The notes under the pieces are model-generated. The model saw only the letters and a program-made list of their open reading frames with translations, ran no database searches and was not told where the DNA came from. Below, in pieces: positions 32,782 to 44,163 of a DNA stretch of 64,000 nt. The first letter of the stretch is position 1. Each line of letters starts with the position of its first letter. The stretch spans positions 1 to 64,000 of the forward strand of contig BDSL01000096.1 of assembly GCA_003116995.1 (NCBI GenBank), written 5' to 3'. A program made the position numbers and the translations under genes. Origin of the DNA: Yamagishiella unicocca (Eukaryota > Chlorophyta > Chlorophyceae > Chlamydomonadales > Volvocaceae).

Positions 32782-33089
32782 TGTAGCGACGCTATGTAAA
32801 ACAGCAACTGGGCCAAAGGAAGAAGGAACGAAAATTGTGTACCCACGAGTGAAGAGCTTAGGCCAAAGCGGTACGGCGGCGGCGGTGCCGTATACGTATG
32901 CACTCTAGCGTTCGCCCCCTGTCCGGGCAAAATATTTCATTGGAAGCTGATTTCCATTCACACTTTGTTCATGACCGTAAATGAGTTCCAATCATCCTGC
33001 GACCAAACCGGCCACATTCAGCCCATACCAGCAGCTTCCGTCTCAGAAGCTAAGAAGACACGTACAATGGAACTCAACAGCAGGCTCCG

Positions 33090-33094
33090 TTACA
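33090..33094 (-). promoter_or_regulatory. TGTAA poly(A) signal downstream of the small membrane-protein ORF
   Basis: TGTAA on the minus strand about 75 nt after the stop at 33168. It supports reading that ORF as a genuine last exon. Confidence 0.4.
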
Positions 33095-33167
33095 AATCTT
33101 CCGAGTGTTGCGTTTGGAACGCAGGGCCGCGTTGTCCGATCGCCCGCAAGGCACGTTGTTGCTCTCT

Positions 33168-33359
33168 TTATATGGGTATCGTCGTCGAAACCATCGTGTA
33201 GGTGTCTGCAGGCGCACAGAAAAGTTTCTCGGACGTGGTGGGGCTGACGCAATACGTCAGCGCGCCCAGCGGGTATGCGACCGCCGCGACCACGATTCCC
33301 AACACGAAGCCGAGTGTAGGGCCGAGGATCTTGCACCTACAAAGCAGCGTCAATTCCAT
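33168..33359 (-). CDS. possible small membrane protein or last exon of one
   Basis: A 63-codon minus-strand frame has a strong hydrophobic segment (GFVLGIVVAAVAYPLGALTY) and an extracellular-looking Cys-containing tail. A possible acceptor TTTGTAG|GTGC occurs inside it, so the real exon may start there and be joined to an upstream exon around 33430-33520 (frame with MPAGKSMGAPLLDGAARG). I do not recognise the family. The TGTAA downstream and the hydrophobic pattern are the only support. Confidence 0.35.
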   Translation of the reverse strand: MELTLLCRCKILGPTLGFVLGIVVAAVAYPLGALTYCVSPTTSEKLFCAPADTYTMVSTTIPI

Positions 33360-33948
33360 ACAGCGGTCATAAAATTCTCAGAAATGCACCGGGCGAGCGT
33401 GAATGCCGCCAAAAAGAGTCTTAAGCAGCGGCCCGGGGGTCGTTCGGCGACCCGCGTGCAGCCCCGTCAAGCAACGGAGCGCCCATGGACTTGCCTGCAG
33501 GCATTATTGCTGCCGCATTCAATGCAAATAAACATTGCGGCCGGCAGGCAAAGTCGCCAGGTGTGCACCTGGGCCGAGTCAGCTGGGCTGGTGACGAAAG
33601 TCTAGCGTGAGCGTTCGTCGTGGGCGAATAGGCGTTTGAAGCAGCACTGTGCATCAGCTCAGAGCCTCACACGCGCATTGCATGTTCGCAGTAGGCATAA
33701 CACGTGCGCGTACACGAACCGTACTTGTGAGCCGTACACGGGCACAAGCGGAGGCGCTGTCGTCACGCTGCGCCAGTCACTTTCATGCCCGACCCAACGG
33801 AATAATCCAAGCCGAGTTTGATTACGCGACCACAGCTTTACGACGCTACTGCCACAGGGCTAGAACAGCGTCAGAAATCCGGCCCGAGCCCTGGGGAGTA
33901 CCGGTGGAGCCCGCACGCAACTACAGAGCCCCGAGTGGCGACACACGC

Positions 33949-34287
33949 CCGCTGCCGCTGCTGCTGCCGCCGCCGCCGCCGCTGCTGTCGCTGCTGCCGC
34001 TGCTGCTGCTGCCGCTGCTGCTGCCGCCGCCGCCGCCGCCGCTGCTGTCGCTGCTGCCGCTGCTGCTGCCGCCACTGCCGCTGCTGCTGCTGCCGCTGCT
34101 GCTGCCGCCGCTGCTGCTGCCGCCCCCGCCGCTGCTGCCGCCCCCGCCGCTGCTGTCGCTGCTGTCGCTGCTGCCGCTGTTGTCGCTGCTGTCGCTGCTG
34201 CTGCCGCCACTGCCGCTGCTGCTGCCGCCGCTGTCGCTGCCACCGCCGCCGGTGCTGTCGCTGCCGCCGCTGCTGTTGCTGCTGCAT
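33949..34287. repeat. CTG/CCG trinucleotide tract, about 340 bp
   Basis: Continuous triplets of CTG, CCG and a few TCG/CAC variants in phase, without a break. All frames are open (poly-Leu/Pro, poly-Cys/Arg, poly-Ala and so on). It lies just beyond the 3' UTR of the FAD oxidoreductase gene, and no evidence suggests it is translated. Confidence 0.95.
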
Positions 34288-34421
34288 TCACGCGTTTGCA
34301 GTAACTGTCCCCGGCAGACCCTCAACCCTCACCGCGCCAGTCGCGGGACGGAGGCGCCAAGAGGGGCAGCCAGTGAGGTACTCCCGGCCATCCCGACACC
34401 GGCCCCCCTCGGTTTCTTCCT

Positions 34422-34426
34422 TTACA
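34422..34426 (-). promoter_or_regulatory. TGTAA poly(A) signal of the FAD oxidoreductase gene
   Basis: TGTAA on the minus strand, about 325 nt after the stop codon at 34752-34754. Confidence 0.5.
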
Positions 34427-34751
34427 ATTTCTTTCATTGCTGGATTTCCTCTCGCCTCCCGTCCCTTCCTCATCGGTAGAATAGGACGGGGGGAACCCGA
34501 CACGCATGCAGGCATGAAGCCGCCCGTATCCCCACCCATTCCGCATGTCCCCGGTGCTGGCGGCCCCGTGTATATCGAATTCAACGCGATGCATTTTCAT
34601 CGCGACCGGAAACCCGAAAACTGTACCCTCGTCCCCACCGTAGCCGCCTACCCTCTACCTATCCCCCCCACCTCGACCCGCCCCTACCTGACCCCGCCTC
34701 ACCTCCGCTGCGGTATCCCAGTGCTCCGTCCGACATGCAGCCGGGTCCGTG

Positions 34752-37700
34752 TCAGTGCGGGAACTCCCCGATGTCGGTGGCTCGTAGCGGAGAGAACTGG
34801 CGGTCCAGGCCCAGCCGGAAGGGCGCCAACTGCTCGGGACCGGGAACGCCCCGGAGGCCTGCGAGGGGAGGGGTGCGGTTGCGGCCAGGGGGGAAGGACG
34901 GGTTGGCGGCGTGGGAAGGCAGGGAGGAGAGCGGGGGGAGGGGCGGTGCGAGGGTGCCGAGCAGCCGGGCGTGGAGGATGCGGAACGGTGGCTCCTGGGG
35001 GTAGAATATGGGTTTAGCTACCAGATGCGGGGCTCCAGGGAGGCGTCCAAACGGGGCAGTTACTTTGCTGGAAACAGTTGTTACCGGTACACTCCGGAGT
35101 ATTGGCAGGTGTATGTGTACACGTGCGGGTTTGGATTACCGCAGCGACCGCGGTTGCCAGTGCGGGCCCCCGCCTCGCCCCTACACCTCACCCCAGCACC
35201 TCTCTTCCTTCCCTTCCACCCGGCCCCCTCCGCGCCAGCTATCCTATCCATGTTGCGTAACCGGTGTTTATGCCTCCCCACTCCGCGCTCCCCCCGGGTT
35301 CCACACCTGCTATCTGCCGGGCCAGGGTGATGCCGCTGACCGCCGCCGCCTGCAGGCTACCGCCCGTCAGCCAGTCCCCGCACACGCCCACCTGCGCAGG
35401 CGGACACGACAAAGGGCGGAGGCGCGAGGGGAACAACGTCGAGTCGAGCTGAGCCGCAGTACAGATCCGTACCCTATCTCGTACATGACGTGGCAATGTA
35501 CGCCGAGCGGATAGGACAGCTGTGCAAACCCGGAGGCCACCTCCTCGCCCCCAACCCCTGACCCAACCCCAACAACCCTCGCTGCACCGCGCACCCCTCC
35601 CACAAACCAAGCGAACCCACCACGCCCCACCCCCCCACCTCCTATCGTGTTCTCCCCCGCAGTGTGTTTTGCTCTCACCCGGCTGTCGGGGTCCAAGATG
35701 CAGGGCACCCCCGGCGTGTTAAGCGGCAGCGCAGCCCCCCACAGCTGCACCCGCGTGAACACGGTACGAGGCCAGTGTCCCGCCGCCGCCGCCGGCCCCA
35801 GCGCAGCTTTGAAGGCCTCCACCATCTCGCCCGCCACCTTGTCCGCCACGTCAGCAGGGATGGCCTCTTGCGGCACCTGCTCGGCGGCGGTTGGCGCGAA
35901 GGCACGGTTACACGACATAGGAAACGGAGGGCAGAAACTAGCCGGCGAATAGTTTTCGGACCCGCGGTTTGGGCGGGTCGTTGGAGCGCGGGAGGAGGAG
36001 GTTGGCGAGAAAAAGAACCGGTTATTCGACATGGGAAGTGTAGCTGGTGCATAGCCTTCAGACACCTGGATGCGCGCGCAGGCTACTGGACTTGGCCGCA
36101 AAAACGGACTCGGCGACGGTGGGTGAATTGGAGCGCAAAGCAGAGAGCCGGGTCGGCGAATGGGGAAGTGGCGATGCGGGATGCACCGAGGCCCGACTAT
36201 GGCCCATCCGCCGGCGAGATGGGGGGACAACGTGGGGAGGCACATTTGGTAAGGAGGAGGGTGCATGTGACGACTGTCACAGGGGGCGGGGGAGATGCAT
36301 TGAGGGAGGAAAGCAAAGAGGCTTGGAAATGAGTAGGAGGACATGAGGGCACGCATCGCGGTCAAGACGGCGGCGGCTGGTCGCATGAGAGCGAGCCTGT
36401 GGAGAGGCGGACATCACGTGAGGGGCGGGGCATCTGGCCTGCTGTGGATTGGCGGGCGAGGGTAGGGGAATACCCAGAGTGAGTACCCATGGCTTCAGGG
36501 GTCTTCAGGGGTGACGAGAGTGGTGGAGGCGCCATCCAGGCGCGGCCTGCGGATTCGAATGTGTCTCAAGGGCACAGAAGGCACCGGGATGAACCTATGG
36601 AGGGGAAGAGAGGCGGGTGGGGTGGGACGGGCGAGAGGAACCGTGACGTACCTTGTTTGCTTGGCCGTACGCGTTGGTTGAAAACAACGTCCAGCACTCG
36701 AGGTCGGAGGGCGTGTGCCTGCCGCGGTGCGGCGGGAGTGCGGGTGGCGGGGGGGGAGAGGGTTTAAGGGTGTATAGGGTTTTAGGGTTTAGGGTTTACA
36801 TAGTAACAGGGCCACCGGTGAGTACCTTCCGAAAGGCACAAGGAACGAGGTACACGCCGCCGGCGCACCGCCACGGGAGGGCAGCCGGAGGTCCGCCCAG
36901 TGGGTACGGCTGCTGGCGCCGCAGCTCGCTGTACTGCATTGCCTAACCGTCAGCGTAGTACGGTACGACAAGTATGATACGACCCTGGCTCTCCCGCCCC
37001 CTGGCTCTCCTCCCCTGCCCTCCCCTGTTGCTGCTGCGCCACACCTCAGGCCCATCTTGGCCGTGTTGTTCCCCGCCCAGCTGAGCACCGAGCTGCCCTG
37101 CACGAAGGCACCTGCGCGGTGGAGCGGGGTCGCGAGGACACCGATGTAACGACCAAAGACGACCGAGCTGGAGAACCGCTAGTTGGAGAAACGCCAACGT
37201 TTCCAACACGCGTTTCGAGGTGCATGCTGGTTGCAGTTTTCGTGTGATCATCAGAAACCGTAGGGCGAGCCTCGCCCAAACTGACAAGGAGAAGCAGACG
37301 TACGAGCTGGAGAGAAGAGGTTTATATATCCGCGCGGCGCCGGGTAGCAAGTAAAGGAGACTGGGGGCGCGTATACACTCGGAGGGGGAGGGTTCGTCAA
37401 AACATTACATACGAGGCGACTGACGGGCAGGGGTGGACGAGTGTGGGGCCCAGCAGCATACACACACTCCCATATACACACACCACCTAGGCCTCAACCC
37501 AGCAACACCAGCATTAGCTCATCCGCAACTGGCTCATCCGCCACACGACGCGGTCCCCGTCCAGAAGTACAGTTGAAACAAATTTTACAAAGCAAATTTG
37601 TTTCCCGAAGGCCTACCTACATCCCCTTTGCGCCTTTGCGCATGTCGTTTAGTTTGCCTTCAGAAGTGTAATTTTACTATTTCGAAAACGATACTCCCCC

Positions 37701-40700
37701 ACAAGTAACCAGCCCAGCCGAGCCATCCTGCTTAACCCTGTTAAGAACCTAGTCGGAAGCCGGGACCGTCCTCCGCAGCGGCCCTGCACCCCAACCCTTG
37801 CAACCGACAACGGCCACAGCAGCCTAAATGTGCCATTACATCGCATCGAGTTATAATCAAACGTCGTCGCGACGCTCTATGACACGGCCACCATTGCCAG
37901 TGGCCCTAGCCCACAACCCAAGCGAGGTTGGTTCTGGCACGTTTCGGTACTTCACCAAAGAAAATATGTCATCATGCTTGTTTTAGGAACAAATATGTTA
38001 TATTCCACGGTTGTATATAAGCTGCATATATGGAGGGCGCCGGAAAAAACGCGCGAAAATGCGGATGCACCACAAGCTCGGTAGTCGCTTGTAGCGAAGA
38101 CGGCCATGTGATTTAAAGCCCTGGGCGTTTAAGCACTCGTGACCCTGGTGTCGACGTAACCGGTACGTATTCCTGCTCGTCCCGATTAGCGGCAGACTTT
38201 CGGTTTCCTGCACCACGTTTGGATTTATACAAGCCTCTCCTGGTTCTTGTTGTACTGAGGGACGCGCGGGTAGCAGCGGCGGCAGCAGTGCCGTCCTGCC
38301 ATCTTGCGCGCGCGTGGCCATTACACTTCCCGCAAACTGTTCGACATCGTGCTCTCAGGGACCAGTCTGCCGTCAGCATCGGCCGCTACACGCTCCGGCC
38401 CATTTCACGCCAGCCGGCGTTGCCGTGCCCTTCTGAGGGGCCCCATCCGGTAAAGTGCGCTCGCACGCAGTTGACTGCTGAGGACTGCTGCTGCTGATTT
38501 CTGCGGGGTTTTGCTCAGCTCGGTGTGCCGCGAGCCGGGTGGGGCCCACCATGGTTGGTGGTCGCTTGCGGCGTGCCGGCTGAACCCTAACTGCCCAGGG
38601 GGCCCTGAGCGGCTCTTGCCTGGTGTTCCTGCCTGATGCGGGCTTCTTCTTCTATCCAGAGCGGTTTTCTCTCTGCCTGCAAGTTTCTGTTGTCTGCGAC
38701 CCTAGTGGGCCTTAGTTTGTTGGGACTGCTCGTCATGCTGAAGTTCCCTTTGCTGGCCGGCCTTTCGGGTGGGGCGTTTTTCGCGTGTGACTGGACCCCT
38801 TTGGGTGTCGGGGCCCCGCCCTCTTGGGTGCGGGGTTCACATTATAACCGCGCTCTTCACCTTATCCGTATAGCAATGTAACGATTGTTTACCTGCGTTT
38901 CGCCATGCGCTAGTCTAGAGGCGTCACGGGTTTCAAAAACGCCGCGCGTAAAAGTGGTTACACGGCAAAAGTGAGCCGACATATGCACGTGAGGCAGCAG
39001 TACTTGCTGATCAGCCCGTATACTTGGTTTCGGCTTTCTCCTCGCCTCGCCTTTGTAAGGGTCGCGTCGCGTCACGTAAGGGCGTCGCGCCAATACCGTG
39101 ACGCTGCGAGCGCTGCACGAAACGTTGATGAAAATCGTTACTCTAAATAAAAGTCGGTTAAGCTACTAGTTTCCCCAAAGGAGGACTTCGTACTTGAGAG
39201 AGGAGGCCTTGTGGTTTCACTACAACTACTTTTGTCGTTGAACTGCAGCTACCAAGTGCTCACCTTTACACGGTCTTTAACTGGTGGCACACTAAGTTGC
39301 TTTGCCACTTCGTTGCGGCGGATCGGCGTATTGCATGCGCGATCGCAGCGCTCCTTTCGGGGGTTTCGGAGCGACCACCTCCGTCACCACTCGCGCCGCA
39401 TACGGTTCTTACCCTCGAACAGCGCCGGCACGGGTCCGTCGAAGGCCACCATGAGCGCCCACACGGCGTTGAGGCGCAGCCGCATGAGCTGCTCGGCAAC
39501 CTTGGGGGCGCCTGGCAGCAGGTGGGGGGAATAGGGGTGAGGGGCGCGGGCAGAGAGGAAGGCCCTGATCCGAAACCAGGAAAAGTAACAGCGGAGGCTA
39601 GGTCGCAGAGAGAGGATAAGGGAAGTGCTGAAGGGTGTGGGAAGGCGGCCGCGATGCGAGGCGTTGTCGGTGAAAAGGAAAATGCCAGCTTATGCTCCCG
39701 GCGATAAAGCGCAAAGGTAGATTTAGATACAAAGAGTGTCGCTAATAAGAGGTTATTGTGCCCGGAGGGAGTGTTGGCACGCCCGACTGTGAGAGGACTG
39801 GCCGCGACGTGAAAAGGGCGGCTTGGAGAGCATGTTGCCAGCAGCGGAATGCATACGCTCGTAAAGCGCACGGCATAATTGACTTACTGGTATGCTGAAA
39901 CATGAGTGAACTAGGAGTTGGCGAGCAGCAGCAGAAGCGTGGTCGGGCGGGACCGAACGGGGCACGTGTGCACACACACACGCACACACCGAACTTAAAA
40001 CACACACCAAACCCGCCTACACCCCTCCCCCACCTGTGGGTCCAACCAACCGATTGGCGCACTTTCCGTTGTGCGCAATGACAACGGCGTCGTACACTCC
40101 CTGGCTGCGGCCTTCGCCCTGGAGCGCCCACCCGCGGCCCTCCTCGGCCTATTGGGGGATCGGCGGGTGGGGGGTGGGGAGCGAGGAGACCCGGCTACAT
40201 CGGGGGTTTCGAGGATGACCCGTGGATACATCGGGGGTGGGTGGGGAGGGTGGCGGGGAGGGGAAGAGCGGCGGGGGATGCGGTTCATGAAGCGCGCCAC
40301 CAGGCAGGGACTGGAGGCACCTCGTTCATGGGCGAAGCGCAAAGCGAGCAGAGGGTTTTGGGTACGTTGACGTAGAGGTTGATCGAAATAGAAAACGTTT
40401 GGTGTGTGTAGAATGTTTACGTGTGCTCAGGAGGCACGGACATTCTCTGGCCGGGCTCCTTCAACTCATTCATGCCCCCACATCGGCAGTGACTGGGCGG
40501 CCCTCACCTGCATCTTGCCCACCCACACCGGCCTCCTGAACTCCACCCGCTGCTCCCGCTGCCCCTCCAGCTCCCCCACCAGCCGCTGCGCCAGGCCCCT
40601 CATCCCCTCCGTGGCCACGTAGCGGGGCGGTCGGTCCGGCAGGCGGGAGAAGGCGCCGCTGGCCGCCCGCAGCGTGCCCACGGGTCCGTCCCACACCTTG

Positions 40701-43124
40701 ACAGCACCAGCAGCCAGCCACTCGTCCACGATGGACTGGAAGTCCGGGTCTGTAAGGGGCGGGGGGAGGGGGTTGGGGCGGATGTCGCGACGGTTGGGGT
40801 ACCGGTATGGTTGTCAGTTACCGTTGGGTTTGATGGTGGAGCAGGTGAGCGGACTGAGCAAAGGCGGCCCCGCCGCCGGCCCCGCCTGTGGAGTCGCGCG
40901 CTCGTTGGTTCCTGCCCCACCTGTCGCTCCACTACGGTATCGCCGCACACCCGCCCCCTGGGACCCCGCATCCACCTGTCACGGTGAAGAACTGGGCGGC
41001 GTGGTCGAACCTGTGGGTTACGGCAACGAGTTAGGGGGGAGTGCATCTTGCCTGGAATGGCGCTGGCAGGGCTTGGCGCCATCGCAACACGAGCGTCAGG
41101 GCGCGGCGGCTGGCAGAGGGCGGCCGGCCGGCAGGGACTGCCCCCCGGCACACTTGCGAAGGCAGGGGCCAGCTGATGGGAGCATTTGATGCTCCCATCA
41201 GTACGGCAGCATCGTACAGCACGGATGCATCGTACAGCACGGGGGAGCAAATCTGAGGGCCCCCCCGCAGCCTCGCTTCGGCTGGAGGCTTGCCGTGCGT
41301 GCAGGAGGCGCACGAGGCTCATGTATGCGGCTCCCCCGATAACGGTCGCTCAAAGCTCCTTCCCCTCCCCCTGGCTGACCTGAGGCCGCCGAGCTGTACG
41401 GCAGGCTTGCCCAGAGATCCGGTTCCGGAGCGCAGAGACGGCTCCCCGCTGTTGCGCGTGGCCATGCGGCCGCCCACGCCGTGCTTGCCCGTGTCGAACA
41501 CCGTGCTCCTGGTGGGCGGCGGAGGTGGTGTTGACGGTGGGGTGGTAATGGTGGCGGTGGCAGTGGTGGTAGTGGTGGTGATGCGGTATTGAGAGGGCGG
41601 TCAAGGGAGGTCAGGGACAGGGCAGGGGAGGTCGTGGGCAGGGGTGGGGAGGTCATGGGCAGGGGAGGAGAGGTCAGGGCTTCGCCCCCAGGGGTACCAT
41701 GCCGGCGGTCTCGCTAAGGAAAGGCGATGGGCCATAATCGTACGCATGGGAACAAGCGGAGCAGGAGGTAAACACCCCGACCCATAACGAGGATGTGGAG
41801 CGAGGATGGTTGGATGGCTGGCTGGGTGGCTGGGCGGCTCCGCCATGGGGACGGGCACGATGGCGCCACTCCTACGTCCCGGGTGAGCGACCTCCCCGGC
41901 CGGAGGGGCGCCACCAGCGCCCTCCCTCTCCGCCACACACTCATACACGCACAACACACACGCACACACAGACCCTGCGGGAGGACGAGGGGGGCTTCCA
42001 GGCGGCGGGCACGTGACTGCTGCGGACGCGAGGGAGGCCGGCCGGCCAGCCTGCCCCCCGCAACCCACCCACCCACCGACCCACCGACCCGCACCTGATG
42101 CCCAGCCTGGCCAGCTCCCGGGCGCACATCAGCCCGGACATGCCGCCACCGATGATGGCCACCGTGGGGTTGAGGGACAAAGGCTCGGGCCACCGGACCT
42201 GGGGGCGGGGGGGGCAGGGGCGGGGCAGGGGCGGGGGCGGTCAGTGCCGGGGTATGGAAGGGGGCCGGACGAGCGCTGGTGAGGGCGAGTGAGAGCGGGC
42301 GAGGGCGGGTGGGGTTCAGGGTGAGCGCTGGTGAGGGCGGGTGAGGGCGGGTGAGGGCGGGTGAGCGCGGGTGAGGGCGGGTGAGGGCGGGTGAGGGCGG
42401 GTGAGCGCGGGTGAGGGCGGGTGAGCGCGGGTGAGGGCGGGTGAGGGCGGGTGAGGGCGGGTGAGGGCGGGTGAGGGCGGGTGAGGGCGGGTGAGAGCGG
42501 GTGAGGGCGGGTGAGGGCGGGTGAGGGCGGGTGAGGGCGGGTGAGGGCGGGTGGGGTCCAGGGTGCTGGCCGCTGTGGGTCACCCCGTGCGCGTCCGCCC
42601 AGCCTGCCCCGACATGCGGTACGGGTCCCCAAATACTCGTGTGCCACACATCGCAGGCTAATTGCGATACGGCGCTGTACTCAAACGAGGAAACCCTCAG
42701 AAAACCAACCTCCTCCTTTCCCTCCCGCTGTCATCACGCCCTCGCTCAAGCCCTGTGGTGTAAGGGAGCGGATGTCGCCCCCACTTACACCCGCCAAACA
42801 TGCTGCCACCTGGCAAACCACTAACCACAAGAGTGGTCCCGGTGCCTCCTGGCCACCCACCTGGAACTCCTGGTCCACCTGCTTGCGGTGCCAGCTGTTG
42901 CGATATCCCATCTGTCGGCGCGCCTTGTCGACTGGATCCAGAGGAATGGGTGCACGCGCTGAGCCCTGTGACCGCTGCTGTTGTTGTGGCTGCTGCTGCT
43001 GTCGCACGCCGGTCGCCTGCTTTGACCCATCGCGCGTGGGCTTGGCTAGCGGTTGTGATTGACTTAGCTGCTGTTGTGGCTTGCCAGCGAGCCCCGTTGG
43101 GCCAACGGCACCTGGTCGCTGCAT
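34752..43124 (-). CDS. FAD/NAD(P)-binding oxidoreductase, plant renalase-like family
   Basis: Twelve minus-strand exons: 43124-42861, 42198-42095, 41508-41380, 41010-40976, 40749-40508, 40148-40034, 39511-39413, 37111-37045, 36718-36652, 35876-35679, 35391-35307 and 34858-34752. All phases fit (1512 nt, 503 residues). Exon 1 is a Gln-rich leader, possibly a transit peptide. Exon 2 has the Rossmann dinucleotide motif TVAIIGGGMSGLMCARELARLG. Exon 3 has VFDTGKHGVGGRMATR, the second FAD motif, and exon 4 FDHAAQFFTV. Later come YDAVVIAHNGKCANRL, VWALMVAFDGP, VLSWAGNNTAK, ECWTLFSTNAYG, TRVQLWGAALP and the C-terminal CGDWLTGGSLQAAAVSG, which closes the FAD site. The order matches Arabidopsis At3g04650-type proteins. 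Substrate unknown. Its start faces the CRAL-TRIO gene head-to-head across about 1 kb. Confidence 0.9.
36768..36797 (+). repeat. interstitial telomere-like repeat
   Basis: TATAGGGTTTTAGGGTTTAG plus GGTTTACA: about three units of TTTAGGG/TTTTAGGG, the plant and Chlamydomonas telomere types, in intron 8 of the FAD oxidoreductase gene. Confidence 0.7.
37112..39412 (-). other. 2.3-kb intron 7 of the FAD gene with inserted-looking sequence
   Basis: The longest intron of the gene. A + strand frame at 38636-38881 encodes a hydrophobic stretch (FLLSATLVGLSLLGLLVML) with no known family. Composition around 37560-38080 is AT-richer than the gene. A decayed mobile element is possible but not shown. Confidence 0.3.
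42330..42551. repeat. decamer array GTGAGGGCGG in intron 1 of the FAD gene
   Basis: Over twenty copies of GTGAGGGCGG with occasional C or A substitutions (GTGAGCGCGG, GTGAGAGCGG). A degenerate lead-in starts near 42279. On the transcribed strand of the host gene the unit reads CCGCCCTCAC. Confidence 0.95.
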
Positions 43125-44163
43125 GGAGAGCGTTGATGGGTGGTGCCAAGGATGCCGAAAAGTGGTCGCGTTCGTTTGCAGTTATGGATTGAATTGTGAT
43201 GCAGAGTTGGACAGCGTGCGCGCTTCTGCATCGGGAAACAAGGGCTGCCGTACAACATCGCACATGCTTTGCTGACGCTTGTCATTCGCCACGGCCTTAC
43301 AACGCGAATCGCAACCGTAGGACGCCGTATTGACTTTGTTTGTTGCCTTCAGACACGTTTACAATAAGCTTCTGGCTCTCTCCGCGACCAAGTTATCGTC
43401 ATAGTCCAGACTCGTCAGTGGGTGCCCAAAGGGCATCCTGCCTTGCTCGTTTGCGCAATCATATCTTAATTCACACTATTAAAAGTTTGGGTTGCTCACT
43501 TGCCGTCGAATGGCAGTGCGAGTTTGAGGAGTCCTGGCCGAGAGGCCAGGGCCCAAGGCACATCGCGGCAGCATACCCATAAGAACATGTGGCGACTGCT
43601 TGGCAAGGTACGGTTTCCCCCATCTGGGATTACGCGGAAAGCGATCTGTATCCTTGGCGGAACTGACAAGGCGACACGGCGACCGAACCTAACGGCCCCG
43701 CGTCGCCCTACCATCCTGCTACTTCACAATTATGTAATATATTATGATGACCGAACTGATTTTCGTGCGAAAGGTGGCCTTCTTTTCTGTCCCTCGTATA
43801 CCCATCAATCATGCAACTTTTTAGCGTACCTATCCTCCGAACGGGATGGATAGGCTCCATCGGTACTAGTGGCTTATACCAAACACAGAGCAGCTTTCAC
43901 CCCAGGGGGCGTTGGGCCGGTAGGGCCCTGCGTTGAAAGAGCAACGCCGGGCAAAGTGCCAAGACCGCAGACCCGATAGAGCGCGTGGAGTCCGTCGCTC
44001 GGGTTGGTGCGTCGGTGTATAACCCCGCGGGAGGCCTGAGGCTCCCGTGCTGTCCCCCGGGTTGAAGTGGGGTTCGGCCAGTCCCAAGGAGGCTGTCGAC
44101 CCCACTGTCTGATAGCGATGCGACACGGGCACCTCCTTCGCGAGATCGCGGCCGGTGGTGGTA
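43125..44163. promoter_or_regulatory. shared upstream region of the divergent FAD and CRAL-TRIO genes
   Basis: About 1 kb lies between two head-to-head genes, with no supported exon. It includes an AT-richer core at 43700-43850. It should carry both promoters, but no TATA box or defined element could be assigned with confidence. Confidence 0.4.

Noticed and set aside
33649..35017. Large Leu/Pro or Cys/Arg ORFs on + and poly-Ala/Gln/Ser-Gly on -
   Set aside because: All frames of a CTG/CCG triplet tract are open, and the right part overlaps the antisense last exon of the FAD gene.
42129..42649. 311- and 172-codon minus-strand ORFs rich in ALTRPHPPSP
   Set aside because: Translation of the GTGAGGGCGG decamer array in an intron.
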